Shown here one piece after another: positions 24,940-34,221 of a stretch of DNA of 64,000 bases. The notes under the pieces were generated by a model. It did not search any database. It was not told where the DNA came from and saw only the letters and a program-made list of their open reading frames with translations. The position numbers were made by a program, and so were the translations under genes. Position 1 is the first letter of the stretch. Every line of letters begins with the position of its first letter. The stretch is from an uncultured Pelagibacteraceae bacterium (GTDB lineage Bacteria; Pseudomonadota; Alphaproteobacteria; Pelagibacterales; Pelagibacteraceae), in the NCBI GenBank assembly GCA_902594705.1, contig CACJNI010000002.1, positions 62,001 to 126,000 on the forward strand, read 5' to 3'.

Positions 24940-26688
24940 TTACTCCGCAGAGAGAACTCTATCGTATTCTCTAAAATTTAAATCTCCTGTAAGAATAAGT
25001 TCTCTACCCATATCTTGCATTGTCCTAAATCCTTCATTTGATGCGATTTCCTTTAACTCTGGTGTTGTTGCTTTTCTCAGGATAGCTTCTTTGATAGGTT
25101 TTGTTACGTTTAAAATTTCATAAATACCCATTCTACCTTTGTAACCTGTATCTTTACATTTCGGACACCCTTTACCTTTTTGTACCTTTGCTCTTGAAGC
25201 TTGTTCAACTGTAAAACCTAAATCTGCTAAAGCTTTAGGTGTAATGTCTTCATCAGGCTCTCTGCAATCTGCGCAGGTTTTTCTTGCTAATCTTTGTGCT
25301 AAAACTAAAGAAACTGCAGCACTTATCAAATAGTCTGGGGTTCCCATATTTTGCAATCTTGTTATTGTACTTGGAGCATCATTTGTGTGCAAAGTACTAA
25401 ACACTAAGTGACCAGTTAAAGCTGCTTTTAGACCTATATCTACAGTTTCTTTATCTCTCATCTCTCCAACTAGAATTATCTCTGGGTCTTGTCTTAAAAA
25501 AGATCTCAGTGCTGTTGAAAAATTAAAACCAATATCATCTTTTATTTGTACTTGTCCTACTCCATCAAGTTCATACTCTACTGGATCTTCTGCGGTAAGA
25601 ATATTTAAGTGAGGTTTAGAAACTTCTTTTAAAATACTATACAAAGTTGTTGTTTTACCTGATCCTGTTGGACCTGTAACTAAAACTAGTCCTTGTGTTC
25701 CGTGAATAGCTTTTCTTAAATTTTTTAAATCATTTTCTTCGAAATTAAGTTGTTCTAAACTGATGTCTCCTGCATCTTTGTTTAAAACCCTCATAACTAT
25801 TCTTTCATTAGTAGCTGTAGGTAAAATTGATAAACGTAAGTCAACGACTTTTCCGTCAATTTTAAACGGTATCGCTCCATCTTGTGGCAATCTTCTTTCT
25901 GCAATATCAAGTTTACCCATAATCTTAAATCTTGTTACAACGGCACCATAGTTCGAATGTAAAAACTTTTTAAAATGTTCTTGTTCTTGTAAAATACCAT
26001 CTAGCCTATACCTCACTCTTGATGTAAATCGATATGGCTCAATATGTATATCTGAAACACCTGATTTAATAGCTTCTGCAACAACGGCAGTGCTGAATTT
26101 TATCACTTCAGACTCGTTTTCTATAGCTTCGATATCTTCTTCGGGTGGTTTCTCTAGTACTTCAGCTTGCTCATCTACATCATAATCAAAAGTTTTAGTC
26201 TTTTCTGCATTTGTTTGTCTAATATCTGATATTGTTCTTTCACCATCTGCTAACAATTTATCTACAAAATTTGAAATATCTGAAACTTTAGCTGCATGTA
26301 GTTCAATATCCATTTTGGTAATAGTTCTGAGATTTCTCATCAAACTTAGTTTTGAAATATCAGAAATAGCAATATGTAAAACTTTGCCTTCAATTTTAAA
26401 TGGAGCTATAAAATTCATATTAATATAATTGGATGGAAGAACAGCTTTCAATTCATCAGTTACAGAGATTGATGACAAATCTACTACATCTAAGGATTGA
26501 TCTTTTACTAAAAGATCTAAAATTTTCTCTTCATCAGTTAGATTTAATTCAAATACTGCATCTAGTTGGGATTTTTCTCCTTCACCTGATATTTTTTTTA
26601 TTTCAGCTAAATCTTTTCCTGAAATGATATCTTGATCGATTAAAATATTTATTAAATTAATCTCAGATTCTCTACTTATATTAATCAT
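24940..26688 (-). CDS. pilB: Type IV pilus extension ATPase PilB
   Basis: A 582-residue GspE-type ATPase. An N-terminal MshEN-like domain (about 1-150) is followed by the ATPase core with Walker A GPTGSGKTTTLYSIL, Asp box LTAEDPVEYELDGVGQ, Walker B ILVGEMRDKETVDI and His box STLHTND. The zinc tetracysteine is present (CADC, then GCPKC) near residue 490-520, as in PilB and GspE. It powers pilin polymerisation at PilC. It overlaps pilQ by one base. Confidence 0.95.
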   Translation of the reverse strand: MINISRESEINLINILIDQDIISGKDLAEIKKISGEGEKSQLDAVFELNLTDEEKILDLLVKDQSLDVVDLSSISVTDELKAVLPSNYINMNFIAPFKIEGKVLHIAISDISKLSLMRNLRTITKMDIELHAAKVSDISNFVDKLLADGERTISDIRQTNAEKTKTFDYDVDEQAEVLEKPPEEDIEAIENESEVIKFSTAVVAEAIKSGVSDIHIEPYRFTSRVRYRLDGILQEQEHFKKFLHSNYGAVVTRFKIMGKLDIAERRLPQDGAIPFKIDGKVVDLRLSILPTATNERIVMRVLNKDAGDISLEQLNFEENDLKNLRKAIHGTQGLVLVTGPTGSGKTTTLYSILKEVSKPHLNILTAEDPVEYELDGVGQVQIKDDIGFNFSTALRSFLRQDPEIILVGEMRDKETVDIGLKAALTGHLVFSTLHTNDAPSTITRLQNMGTPDYLISAAVSLVLAQRLARKTCADCREPDEDITPKALADLGFTVEQASRAKVQKGKGCPKCKDTGYKGRMGIYEILNVTKPIKEAILRKATTPELKEIASNEGFRTMQDMGRELILTGDLNFREYDRVLSAE

Positions 26689-28238
26689 TATAAAATTCTT
26701 GGTGCTATAAACACTAATAATTCATCAAGATTATCAGAATTTGCTTTACCTTTAAAGAGATTACCTATCACAGGCACATTGCCAATTACTGGTGTCTGGC
26801 TTTTTGAGTCTGATAAAACATTCTTTTTAATACCACCAATCACAACAATATCGCCATCAGCTACCAACAATTTGGTTACTATTTCCATTTTATTAATTGG
26901 TGGTTCATCTGAGGAAGCAGTTCGGTTAGGTGTATCATTATTAACTTGAATAGTTAGTAAAACATTTCCATCACCTATTATGCTTGGTGTTACTTCTAAT
27001 TTTAAAGCTGCTTCTTTAAATGATGTAGATGTTGTTCCATCAGAAGTAGTTTGATAAGGAATTTCTTCACCTTGTGTGACTGTTGCAACTTGGTTATCTA
27101 AAGTAAAAACTTTTGGATTTGATATGGTTCTTCCCATACCCATGCTTTCAAGAGCTGTAATTTCTGCTTTTAAAACACCGGAACCCGTTCTTCTTAAGAT
27201 ACCAATTCCACTAGTCGCCCCTGTTGCTGGAAAGTTTGCTATACTATCACTTGCAGTACCAAGAGCTGAAGAAGCTCCCACATCTGTTCCAGCTGCACTT
27301 CCGCTGCTTGACCCAGCAACACCACCTGTAACTTTTCCTGCTCTGTTATAATATCCTCCTAATCTACTTCCTAGCGCTCTTTCAAAATCAGAGTTTGCTT
27401 CTACTATAAAGGCTTCTATTAAAACTTGTTTAGTTCTGATATCAATTTCTTTTATTACCTTGTCTACAACATCAAGGTCTTTTTCTTTTCCTCTCACAAT
27501 AATTGATCTGGTCGTTATCTCTTCTGTAATTTGAATTGGAGTATATGAGCTTTCTCCAGCTGTCGAAGTAAATAGTTCTTCTATTGTAGATTTTGCTTGA
27601 GCTGGAGTAATATAATACAATCTAAAAATTTCTGAGTAAATCGGCTCTACACTGTCTTCTAATTCAACTTTCTTTTTAACTGCTGAAGCTCTTTCTGATT
27701 TATAGGTCTCTTGTTGAGTTAAAGTTTCAGGAGAATGAACTCTAATTAAATTACTAGCTACATCAACATCTGATGCATAATTTTTCATATCCAGTAATGC
27801 CTGAAATGCCTTATCCCACGGCACATCTATTAATTCTGCTGATATTGCTCCAGCAACTTCATCACCTACCAGAACATTTATTTCTCCTATTTTACCCATT
27901 AGCTTCATTGTTTCTTTATAATCTAGGTTCTTAAATTTGAGAGTTACTCTTTGTTTTAATAGAGGATATTCATCAGGAATGATTAGATAATTTCGTTGAG
28001 CTTCAGAAGATATTTTTTTTCTTTTACCAAGTTTTTTTCCATCTCCCTCTATAGGTTTTGGACCCATTTCCAGAGTTTTTGAAACTTCTGATTTACCAGC
28101 ATCAACTATTTTTTTATCTTTTATTAAAGGTGTATTATGCTTAAATGGTTTGTCATATTTTTTTAAATTCTGACAAGCACTTAAAATTAATATTAGAAAT
28201 AACAATCCGATGTAATTTATAAATTTTTTAATAGTCAT
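26688..28238 (-). CDS. pilQ: Type IV pilus secretin PilQ (lipoprotein, short form)
   Basis: A 516-residue secretin. Residues 1-22 end in a lipobox (LILSAC, Cys22), so it is probably lipidated like MshL, and unlike classical PilQ. A secretin/STN domain follows (about 95-180: VTLKFKNLDYKETMKLMGKI), then an N1-like domain with TTRSIIVRGK (about 240-275), and the secretin core to the end, with VLIEAFIVEANSDFERALGS, EIPYQTTSDGT, and VPVIGNLFKG with ELLVFIAPRIL at the C-terminus. AMIN domains seem to be absent. A Gly/Ser/Ala-rich insert lies around 300-345. It forms the outer-membrane pore; it overlaps pilP by 11 bases. Confidence 0.92.
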   Translation of the reverse strand: MTIKKFINYIGLLFLILILSACQNLKKYDKPFKHNTPLIKDKKIVDAGKSEVSKTLEMGPKPIEGDGKKLGKRKKISSEAQRNYLIIPDEYPLLKQRVTLKFKNLDYKETMKLMGKIGEINVLVGDEVAGAISAELIDVPWDKAFQALLDMKNYASDVDVASNLIRVHSPETLTQQETYKSERASAVKKKVELEDSVEPIYSEIFRLYYITPAQAKSTIEELFTSTAGESSYTPIQITEEITTRSIIVRGKEKDLDVVDKVIKEIDIRTKQVLIEAFIVEANSDFERALGSRLGGYYNRAGKVTGGVAGSSSGSAAGTDVGASSALGTASDSIANFPATGATSGIGILRRTGSGVLKAEITALESMGMGRTISNPKVFTLDNQVATVTQGEEIPYQTTSDGTTSTSFKEAALKLEVTPSIIGDGNVLLTIQVNNDTPNRTASSDEPPINKMEIVTKLLVADGDIVVIGGIKKNVLSDSKSQTPVIGNVPVIGNLFKGKANSDNLDELLVFIAPRIL

Positions 28239-28680
28239 CGGTCTCCCTTACTTGATTATTGAAATCAATAATCATAAATTTTCCATCGTCTTTTTTAAAT
28301 ATTGCCTCTGTTAATCTAAGATCAACTAATTGAATTTCTCCTAAATATTGTCCTAAAGTTAATGTGAGGACTTCTCCTCCAGAGTTGACTAAAGATATAT
28401 AACTGTAATCTTTTCCTGAAATTAATCCTGCAAGTTTAAAATTATATAAACTCATTTCATTATCTTGCTCTTCACTTGGAATATTAGACATAGAACTTGT
28501 GCCTTCGTTTCCTGCAAATGGGTCATTTAAAGGAACCTCTTCATCTTCCTCCATATCTTTTACAATTTCTTTTGCTTTTTCGAGGACTTCCTCTTTTTTA
28601 TCATGACTATCTGCAAATGAATTACTGAAGGATAGTAATAAAACCAAAAGTATAATATTCAAAAGTTTAGAAAAATTCAT
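28228..28680 (-). CDS. pilP: Type IV pilus assembly protein PilP-like
   Basis: A 150-residue protein with a signal peptide ending near SFADS, an acidic linker (EEVLEKAKEIVKDMEEDEEV) and a C-terminal PilP-like beta domain that starts near NFKLAGLISG, then ISLVNSGGEVLTLTLGQYLG and ends with MIIDFNNQVRETDDY. Classical PilP has a lipobox; none is seen here, and pilQ carries one instead. It links PilMNO to the secretin. It overlaps pilO by 14 bases and pilQ by 11. Confidence 0.82.
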   Translation of the reverse strand: MNFSKLLNIILLVLLLSFSNSFADSHDKKEEVLEKAKEIVKDMEEDEEVPLNDPFAGNEGTSSMSNIPSEEQDNEMSLYNFKLAGLISGKDYSYISLVNSGGEVLTLTLGQYLGEIQLVDLRLTEAIFKKDDGKFMIIDFNNQVRETDDY

Positions 28681-29305
28681 TTGGTAGTCCTACAATAGTT
28701 AATTCTCCTTGAGCCACTATCGCTCCAGTTGAATCGTTTTGTACTATACTTATAGTCTCTTTGTCAAAATTTAACATTTTGTTTTGTCTAGATACTGCTC
28801 TTTTAAACTTTATGTACCCAAGAAAATTGCCTTTAATCTCATAATCTACAGGTATTTTGTAATATGAGACCATATCTTGTTTAATGTTTTCTTCCGATTG
28901 TGCTGCAACACCTTGTTTAAAAACAGGCTCAGGTTTTTTCTTTTCTATTTTTGAAATTACCAACCCATTGACATCTGCATATTTGCTTAAACTTTCATAT
29001 AGACCTTCAACTTCTGCTTTAGAATGAAACAAAGTAGATGTTTTATCAAAATCAGGTTTCATTTTTTGTATTCGTTTTTTAAAAACTATTATCTCATTTT
29101 GAAATTGTTCTATTTCATTTTGTTTTAATATTTTATCTTCGTATTTTGCTTTTCTTTCTTTAACCATTGGATTTAAAACTACGTAATATATTATTAAAAA
29201 TAAAATAATTGCTACAAAACCTGATCCAAATTTTATTAATGTTTTTTTATCTATGGTATTAAGTTTTTGTTTTAAATCATCCATAGTTATATTTTTAAGA
29301 TCCAT
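28667..29305 (-). CDS. pilO: Type IV pilus assembly protein PilO-like
   Basis: A 212-residue protein from the ATG at 29305, chosen because TTGGAGGTATCTTAATG shows a strong Shine-Dalgarno and its A is shared with the pilMN stop. Residues 25-50 form one membrane helix (GSGFVAIILFLIIYYVVLNP), followed by a coiled coil (about 55-105) and an alpha/beta domain (about 110-212) ending near GELTIVGLPNEFF. Topology and position are those of PilO. It heterodimerises with PilN in the periplasm. Confidence 0.88.
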   Translation of the reverse strand: MDLKNITMDDLKQKLNTIDKKTLIKFGSGFVAIILFLIIYYVVLNPMVKERKAKYEDKILKQNEIEQFQNEIIVFKKRIQKMKPDFDKTSTLFHSKAEVEGLYESLSKYADVNGLVISKIEKKKPEPVFKQGVAAQSEENIKQDMVSYYKIPVDYEIKGNFLGYIKFKRAVSRQNKMLNFDKETISIVQNDSTGAIVAQGELTIVGLPNEFF

Positions 29306-31017
29306 TAAGATACCTCCAATACACAAGCTACTTTAAAGCCTTTCATGTTTTGTGATCCTTGTTGACCTTGTGGTAAAGTCATACTTGCAAGTGAAGCTTG
29401 TGAAATAAGCTTTTTGTTATTTAAATTACTTATCAATTTAAGAATATCTTGATCACTAAATGCCGTTCCTTCTATAACAACTAAATTAGATCCATTATAT
29501 TCTATTGATTTAAATTTAACTCTTTTTGGAACAGCAGATGCAATTTGAGCAAGCACTCTAAAACTTACAGTTTTGTTTGATTTTATAGATTTACTTAGAT
29601 TTAAAGATTTAAGCATCACACCTATTTCTTTAGCAAATTTATTTTTTTCTAAAGTTTTTAGTTCGTGTTGTTGTACAATTTGATCATAACCATCAATTTT
29701 TTTGTTAAGATCTGTTATTTGCCAAAATGCTAAACCAAACAAGACTATATAAATTACTGCAACAACTCCAACCACCCCTTTAAATGCAAAATTTGAGAAG
29801 GCTTTTGCTTTTTTTTGAGCAATCATGTTTTCTCTATTTGGTAGAAGGTTGATATTTTTTACTGCGGTAACAAATTTATAGTAACCAAAAACATCTAGTT
29901 TCCTAAAAGCTAATCCCATAACCGTAGAAAAATAAGATCTATTTTCAATCTTAACATCGTTTTCTAATTGAGCCGGAATTTTTATTCCATCAAAAGGATC
30001 AAATAAATTATAACCCGTATTAACCATATTTTTTCTAAAGCTTGCCAAATAATCTTCTACGTTAGGTAAGTTTGAAGTAACTTTTAAATTTCTAATTCTT
30101 TTTTCATATTTCTGTTCGAAATCTTGAACAGCTTGCTTCACTTGTGTCATATATCTTCTTACAAGCGCTTCCATCTCCTCTTGATTGCTACTTTCCTGTA
30201 AGGTTTTTCTATCTTGGGATCTAATAAAGATGTCAGTTATAATTGGATTGTTATCATAAAGTATCATTACATAATTCTCATCTAATCCAAATTCCAGAAC
30301 TGCAGTTAAATTAGAGTCCTCAATTGAACCAGCTATTTGATTTATTTGGTCTACTGCTGATTTTAATGCAAAACACTTAACATCTATTATTACAGCGTTT
30401 AGACCACCTTTTTTAATTATATCTGTGTAACTGTTTATGTCTGATAGTTTTGATGCAACAAACAATATATCCATTGTATTGCCAGTTTTATCTCTATTAA
30501 TAACCTGATGAAAAATTGAATAATCGGCAAGATTATCAGTCAACTGCACTAGATTTTCCCAAAGTGAATCTGTATCTATGGCTTTTGCTAACTCTTCATC
30601 AGTCATTAAAGGTGCAGTTACAACTCTTATGATTGCGCTTGTAACTGGAATAGCAATTGCAGCATTTGTAGTTGATATTTTAGATTTTTGTAATGCAAGT
30701 TTTAATTCATCTGCAACCTTGTCAGGGTTTTCTAAAACTGTTCCATTCTCTGGAATGCCCTCAAACTTATGAACAAAAAATTTATCTAAAACCCATTGGT
30801 TTGCTTTATTGCTTGAAACTTGAGATAATCTAATTTCGGATGGAGTTAGCTCAACTCCCAAGATTTCTTCACCTTTTATAGATTGTTTTCCCAATCTATT
30901 CTTTAAAAACTTATCAAAAAATCCTTCTTTTTTTGGTTTGTCGCCTGTTGGGGTTGGCGGCTTATCTGCCTCGTCTTTTTTTTTCTTTTTAAAAAGGTTT
31001 GCAAATGGATTTTTCAT
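29305..31017 (-). CDS. PilM-PilN fusion protein of the type IV pilus base
   Basis: A 570-residue protein joining two normally separate pilus proteins. Residues about 1-375 are PilM-like: a basic N-terminus (KNPFANLFKKKKKDEADKP), then ILGVELTPSEIRLSQV, AAIAIPVTSAIIRVV and the cytoplasmic actin-like fold. Residues about 385-570 are PilN-like: INLLPNRENMIAQKK (the PilN NLLP-x-R motif to which PilM binds), one membrane helix (about 412-432, FKGVVGVVAVIYIVLFGLAF), a coiled coil and a small alpha/beta domain. Fusion fixes the usual PilM-PilN contact in one chain. It is the first gene of the minus-strand pilus operon and is divergent from pilT. Confidence 0.88.
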   Translation of the reverse strand: MKNPFANLFKKKKKDEADKPPTPTGDKPKKEGFFDKFLKNRLGKQSIKGEEILGVELTPSEIRLSQVSSNKANQWVLDKFFVHKFEGIPENGTVLENPDKVADELKLALQKSKISTTNAAIAIPVTSAIIRVVTAPLMTDEELAKAIDTDSLWENLVQLTDNLADYSIFHQVINRDKTGNTMDILFVASKLSDINSYTDIIKKGGLNAVIIDVKCFALKSAVDQINQIAGSIEDSNLTAVLEFGLDENYVMILYDNNPIITDIFIRSQDRKTLQESSNQEEMEALVRRYMTQVKQAVQDFEQKYEKRIRNLKVTSNLPNVEDYLASFRKNMVNTGYNLFDPFDGIKIPAQLENDVKIENRSYFSTVMGLAFRKLDVFGYYKFVTAVKNINLLPNRENMIAQKKAKAFSNFAFKGVVGVVAVIYIVLFGLAFWQITDLNKKIDGYDQIVQQHELKTLEKNKFAKEIGVMLKSLNLSKSIKSNKTVSFRVLAQIASAVPKRVKFKSIEYNGSNLVVIEGTAFSDQDILKLISNLNNKKLISQASLASMTLPQGQQGSQNMKGFKVACVLEVS

Positions 31018-31145
31018 AAATTTTTAACTGTAGATTTTAACTATATACTCAACTTTTACTAGAATAAAAACACCAGTTATTCAATTTGGGTTTTTTACAA
31101 AAATTAAATGGTAAAACAAGCTAAATATATAGTACATATATCAAT

Positions 31146-32162
31146 ATGTTTGAAAAACTTGAAGAGCTTGCAAAAAATAACAAAAAAATTTCTGATTTTC
31201 ACATAAGATCTGGATCTCCTTTAGCATATAGACAAACTGGCGAAATTGTCAAAGTGCCAGAAGTAGTTGTGACGGCACAAGATTTAAAAGATTTACTTTC
31301 AATGAATTGTAATGAGGGTGAATTAAATAAATTTGATAAAACTCATGAACTAGATACATCGGTTACATTAAGTGGTTTAAGATTTAGAGCAAATTTTTAT
31401 AAAACGATTAATGGACCTGCGTGCGTCTGTAGAAGAGTGGAAAGCAAAATTCCAGATATGGATCAATTTAATTTACCACAAGCACTTTATGACATTGTCG
31501 ATTTCCACAAAGGACTTGTGTTGGTTACAGGACCAACTGGTTCTGGAAAATCAACAACGTTAGCTGCAATAGTAAATGAAATTAACAAAACAAGAACTGC
31601 AAATATTATTACAGTAGAGGATCCAGTAGAATTTATTCATACAGATAATAAGAGTATTGTCTCACATCGTGAAGTTGGAAAACAAACTGAAACATTTGCT
31701 GCTGCTTTAAAAGCAGCATTGAGAGAAGATCCAGATGTAATTTTAGTTGGAGAGATGAGAGATCTTGAAACTATTAGTTTGGCATTAACTGCAGCAGAAA
31801 CAGGTCACTTAGTATTTGGAACTTTACATACAAGTGGTGCACCAAGTACTATCAATAGAATTATAGACGTTTTCCCTCCTGAACAACAAGAACAAATTAG
31901 AGCTCAGATATCTACTTCTCTTAAAATGGTAGTGACACAAAGATTATTAAAAACAAGAGATGGTTTAGGTAGAGTTGGTGCATTTGAGATTATGAAATGT
32001 ACTGCGCCAATTCAGAACTTAATTCGAGAAGCTAAAATTCACCAAATACCTAGCATTATGCAAACTGCTGTGAGAGATGGTATGATTACAATGGAAAAAT
32101 CTCTTGAAGAATTAGCAAAATCAGGGAAAATAGATCCCGGTGCCGCAAGATCAGAACATTAA
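31146..32162 (+). CDS. pilT: Type IV pilus retraction ATPase PilT
   Basis: A 338-residue hexameric ATPase with Walker A TGPTGSGKSTTLAAIVNEIN, Asp box IITVEDPVEFIHTDNKS, Walker B ILVGEMRDLETISLAL and His box GTLHTSGAPSTINRIIDVFP. It has the short PilT N-terminal domain and the PilT-type end (LRKGAG-like EIMKCTAPIQNLIREAK). Presence of PilT means the pilus can be retracted, so twitching, pulling or DNA uptake is possible. It starts the plus-strand half of the locus. The fimT gene overlaps its end by 23 bases. Confidence 0.94.
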   Translation: MFEKLEELAKNNKKISDFHIRSGSPLAYRQTGEIVKVPEVVVTAQDLKDLLSMNCNEGELNKFDKTHELDTSVTLSGLRFRANFYKTINGPACVCRRVESKIPDMDQFNLPQALYDIVDFHKGLVLVTGPTGSGKSTTLAAIVNEINKTRTANIITVEDPVEFIHTDNKSIVSHREVGKQTETFAAALKAALREDPDVILVGEMRDLETISLALTAAETGHLVFGTLHTSGAPSTINRIIDVFPPEQQEQIRAQISTSLKMVVTQRLLKTRDGLGRVGAFEIMKCTAPIQNLIREAKIHQIPSIMQTAVRDGMITMEKSLEELAKSGKIDPGAARSEH

Positions 32163-32793
32163 AGGTTTTACATTACTTGAACTACTAGTTGTTGTTTCAT
32201 TAATTGCAATTTTATCAGCTATTGGTTTTCCAAATTTTATGGATTGGAGGACAGACAGACTTGTAAGAGTGGCAATGGAAGATGCTGCAAGTTTAATCAG
32301 ATCAGCAAATACACTTCAACAAAGAGGAAATTATCCTTATGTTCAATTTAAAGTATCCCCTTCAGGAAGTGGAGTAATTTTTTCAACTAATGCATTAAAG
32401 TTAAATACATTCGCACAAAGAAAAAGAGGCAACCAAATGGGTAAATTTAAAAATATTGAGTGCAATACTTCTGCATCAGATTATTGGGATTTAAATGGTT
32501 TAGATGAAAAATCTACTACAGATATTATAACACATTTATCTAAAAAAGATGGAGTTTGTTTTTCAAATGATCCATCAAAGTACGATGGCATGAGTAATAT
32601 AAATACTAGAGTTGAGGGTCAATTAACAGACCAATATTTAATAATTTGTCTTAACAAAGACCATAAAAAGAAAGTTAGGACCAATTGTCCTCTTACTTTT
32701 AATAAAAAAGAAAAAGCATATCTCATTCAATGGACAAGATTTGGCACAATAGCAAAATTTAAATGGTCAAGAAATAGTTGGAATAGATTATAA
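32140..32793 (+). CDS. Minor pilin, FimT/GspH-like
   Basis: A 217-residue prepilin with a very short leader: GTG start, then PQDQNIKG^FTLLELLVVVSLIAILSAIGF with Glu5. The mature part has a GspH/FimT-like beginning (FPNFMDWRTDRLVRVAMEDA) and five cysteines. It overlaps the end of pilT by 23 bases; no start nearer to the cleavage site is available except rare codons. FimT-type minor pilins belong to the tip complex and bind DNA in some species. It starts the FimT-PilV-PilW-PilX minor pilin run. Confidence 0.85.
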   Translation: MPQDQNIKGFTLLELLVVVSLIAILSAIGFPNFMDWRTDRLVRVAMEDAASLIRSANTLQQRGNYPYVQFKVSPSGSGVIFSTNALKLNTFAQRKRGNQMGKFKNIECNTSASDYWDLNGLDEKSTTDIITHLSKKDGVCFSNDPSKYDGMSNINTRVEGQLTDQYLIICLNKDHKKKVRTNCPLTFNKKEKAYLIQWTRFGTIAKFKWSRNSWNRL

Positions 32794-32797
32794 TAAA

Positions 32798-33400
32798 ATG
32801 ATGAAATCTGATAAAGGAATGACGTTATTAGAGGCTCTGGTTTCAACTGTTATTATTGGAATTGGCTTTGTTGCTGTTTTTCAAATGGTAAATTACTCTA
32901 TACGTTCAATAGATGTATCTAGCGACAGAACTAAAGCAAATTATTTAGTTTCAATGGTTGCAGAAGACTTAATTTCAGAAAAAAATGCTGACTCTGGTGA
33001 TTCAACAAACCCTAAATTAAAAGATTATTTAGCAGCAAGACAGTCTAAAAGTAATTCTTGGGATAGCACGCAAAATGTTGTCGATGAATGCAAACCTCAG
33101 GCAAAAACTGGTTTAACAAAAATCCCCGATAAAAAGTTTGAGAAATGGAGACAGTATTTTGCGAATAAAAGACTTAAATGTGAAAGTGGAAAGACAACGA
33201 AGGTTTTGAAAGTTTACGATATTTGCAGTTCTCTTGGTGGATCGTCATGCTCATATACAAGTAATTCACTTTACACCAACAGCACGAATAAAAATAAATA
33301 CAGAATTTATGAAAAAAGAATTTATGGAAAAATGCAACTCAAAGTTAGAACAGGCGGAAAAAAGGATAAGACAAAGTATTTGTATTTTCAAATTGATTGA
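32798..33400 (+). CDS. pilV: Minor pilin, PilV/GspI-like
   Basis: A 200-residue prepilin with leader MMKSDKG, mature start MTLLEALVSTVIIGIGFVAV (Met1, Glu5), as in PilV. Several cysteines (DECKPQ, LKCESG, DICSSLGGSSC) may form disulphides. The rest is lysine/serine rich with no recognisable domain. It begins 4 bases after fimT and overlaps the PilW start by one base (TGATG). It is likely a part of the priming complex at the pilus tip, where PilY1 sits. Confidence 0.85.
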   Translation: MMKSDKGMTLLEALVSTVIIGIGFVAVFQMVNYSIRSIDVSSDRTKANYLVSMVAEDLISEKNADSGDSTNPKLKDYLAARQSKSNSWDSTQNVVDECKPQAKTGLTKIPDKKFEKWRQYFANKRLKCESGKTTKVLKVYDICSSLGGSSCSYTSNSLYTNSTNKNKYRIYEKRIYGKMQLKVRTGGKKDKTKYLYFQID

Positions 33401-34221
33401 TGAAAAAATTAAAAAATAATTCTGGTGTTACTTTAATTGAGATACTTATTGGTATTTTAATTTCTGTTATCATGATGGGTGCAATGTTTACATCATATAC
33501 AGTAGTAAATAACTCTTATTCGCAAGTAACAGATAAAGCAGCTATTTCAACAGCGGGCAGGGATATGTTGGGTATGATCATAAGAGATATAAGGAACGCC
33601 GGATTTCAGTATTTTGGAGATACTATAAGAACTACTTCTAAACTTTCACCAATTCTTATTACTAAAGATACTTCTTATAATTCATGTGATAAGATTGAAT
33701 TAGTAAGTGGTGATGTTAACATTACATATCCATCAGGTAAGGACCCAGTTTATGAGTATTCAAGGTATAAAATTACTTATGAATGTAAGGCATCAAATAT
33801 AATTGATAAAGTTACTGGAAATAAAATAGATGCTTTTGCAATATATAAATCTAGAGAAAAATGGAGCCCTTCAAAATTAGATTGGTTGGATACTGCAACA
33901 GATAGTGATGATTCAACTTATGCAAATCAGCTTGTTACCGACTATATTGTTGATTTAGTTTTTATTCCTTATGATGATGAAGGGAAAATAATAAGCCCTC
34001 CACCAACTTCAACAAATTCTACAAAAGATTATTTATATAAAATTAAAACTATTGATATTGCTTTAACAGTAAGATCAAAAAAACAATTTTATAGGAAATC
34101 AAAACCAAGAGAAATTTTGGCTCTTTTGGACCCAAAAAGAAATAAAGGAAAATTAGCTGATAAATATTTAAGAGACATGATTATTGTAACAGCTCATGCC
34201 AGAAATTTAGGAATGCAATGA
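33400..34221 (+). CDS. pilW: Minor pilin, PilW/GspJ-like
   Basis: A 273-residue prepilin from the ATG at 33400 (sharing a base with the PilV stop, TGATG). Leader MKKLKNNSG is followed by VTLIEILIGILISVIMMGAM with Glu5. The PilW pattern is clear after the helix: SQVTDKAAISTAGRDMLGMI then IRDIRNAGFQYFG. The globular domain runs to the C-terminus, with a positively charged end. PilW proteins are long minor pilins of the tip complex. It overlaps pilX by 4 bases. Confidence 0.87.
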   Translation: MKKLKNNSGVTLIEILIGILISVIMMGAMFTSYTVVNNSYSQVTDKAAISTAGRDMLGMIIRDIRNAGFQYFGDTIRTTSKLSPILITKDTSYNSCDKIELVSGDVNITYPSGKDPVYEYSRYKITYECKASNIIDKVTGNKIDAFAIYKSREKWSPSKLDWLDTATDSDDSTYANQLVTDYIVDLVFIPYDDEGKIISPPPTSTNSTKDYLYKIKTIDIALTVRSKKQFYRKSKPREILALLDPKRNKGKLADKYLRDMIIVTAHARNLGMQ

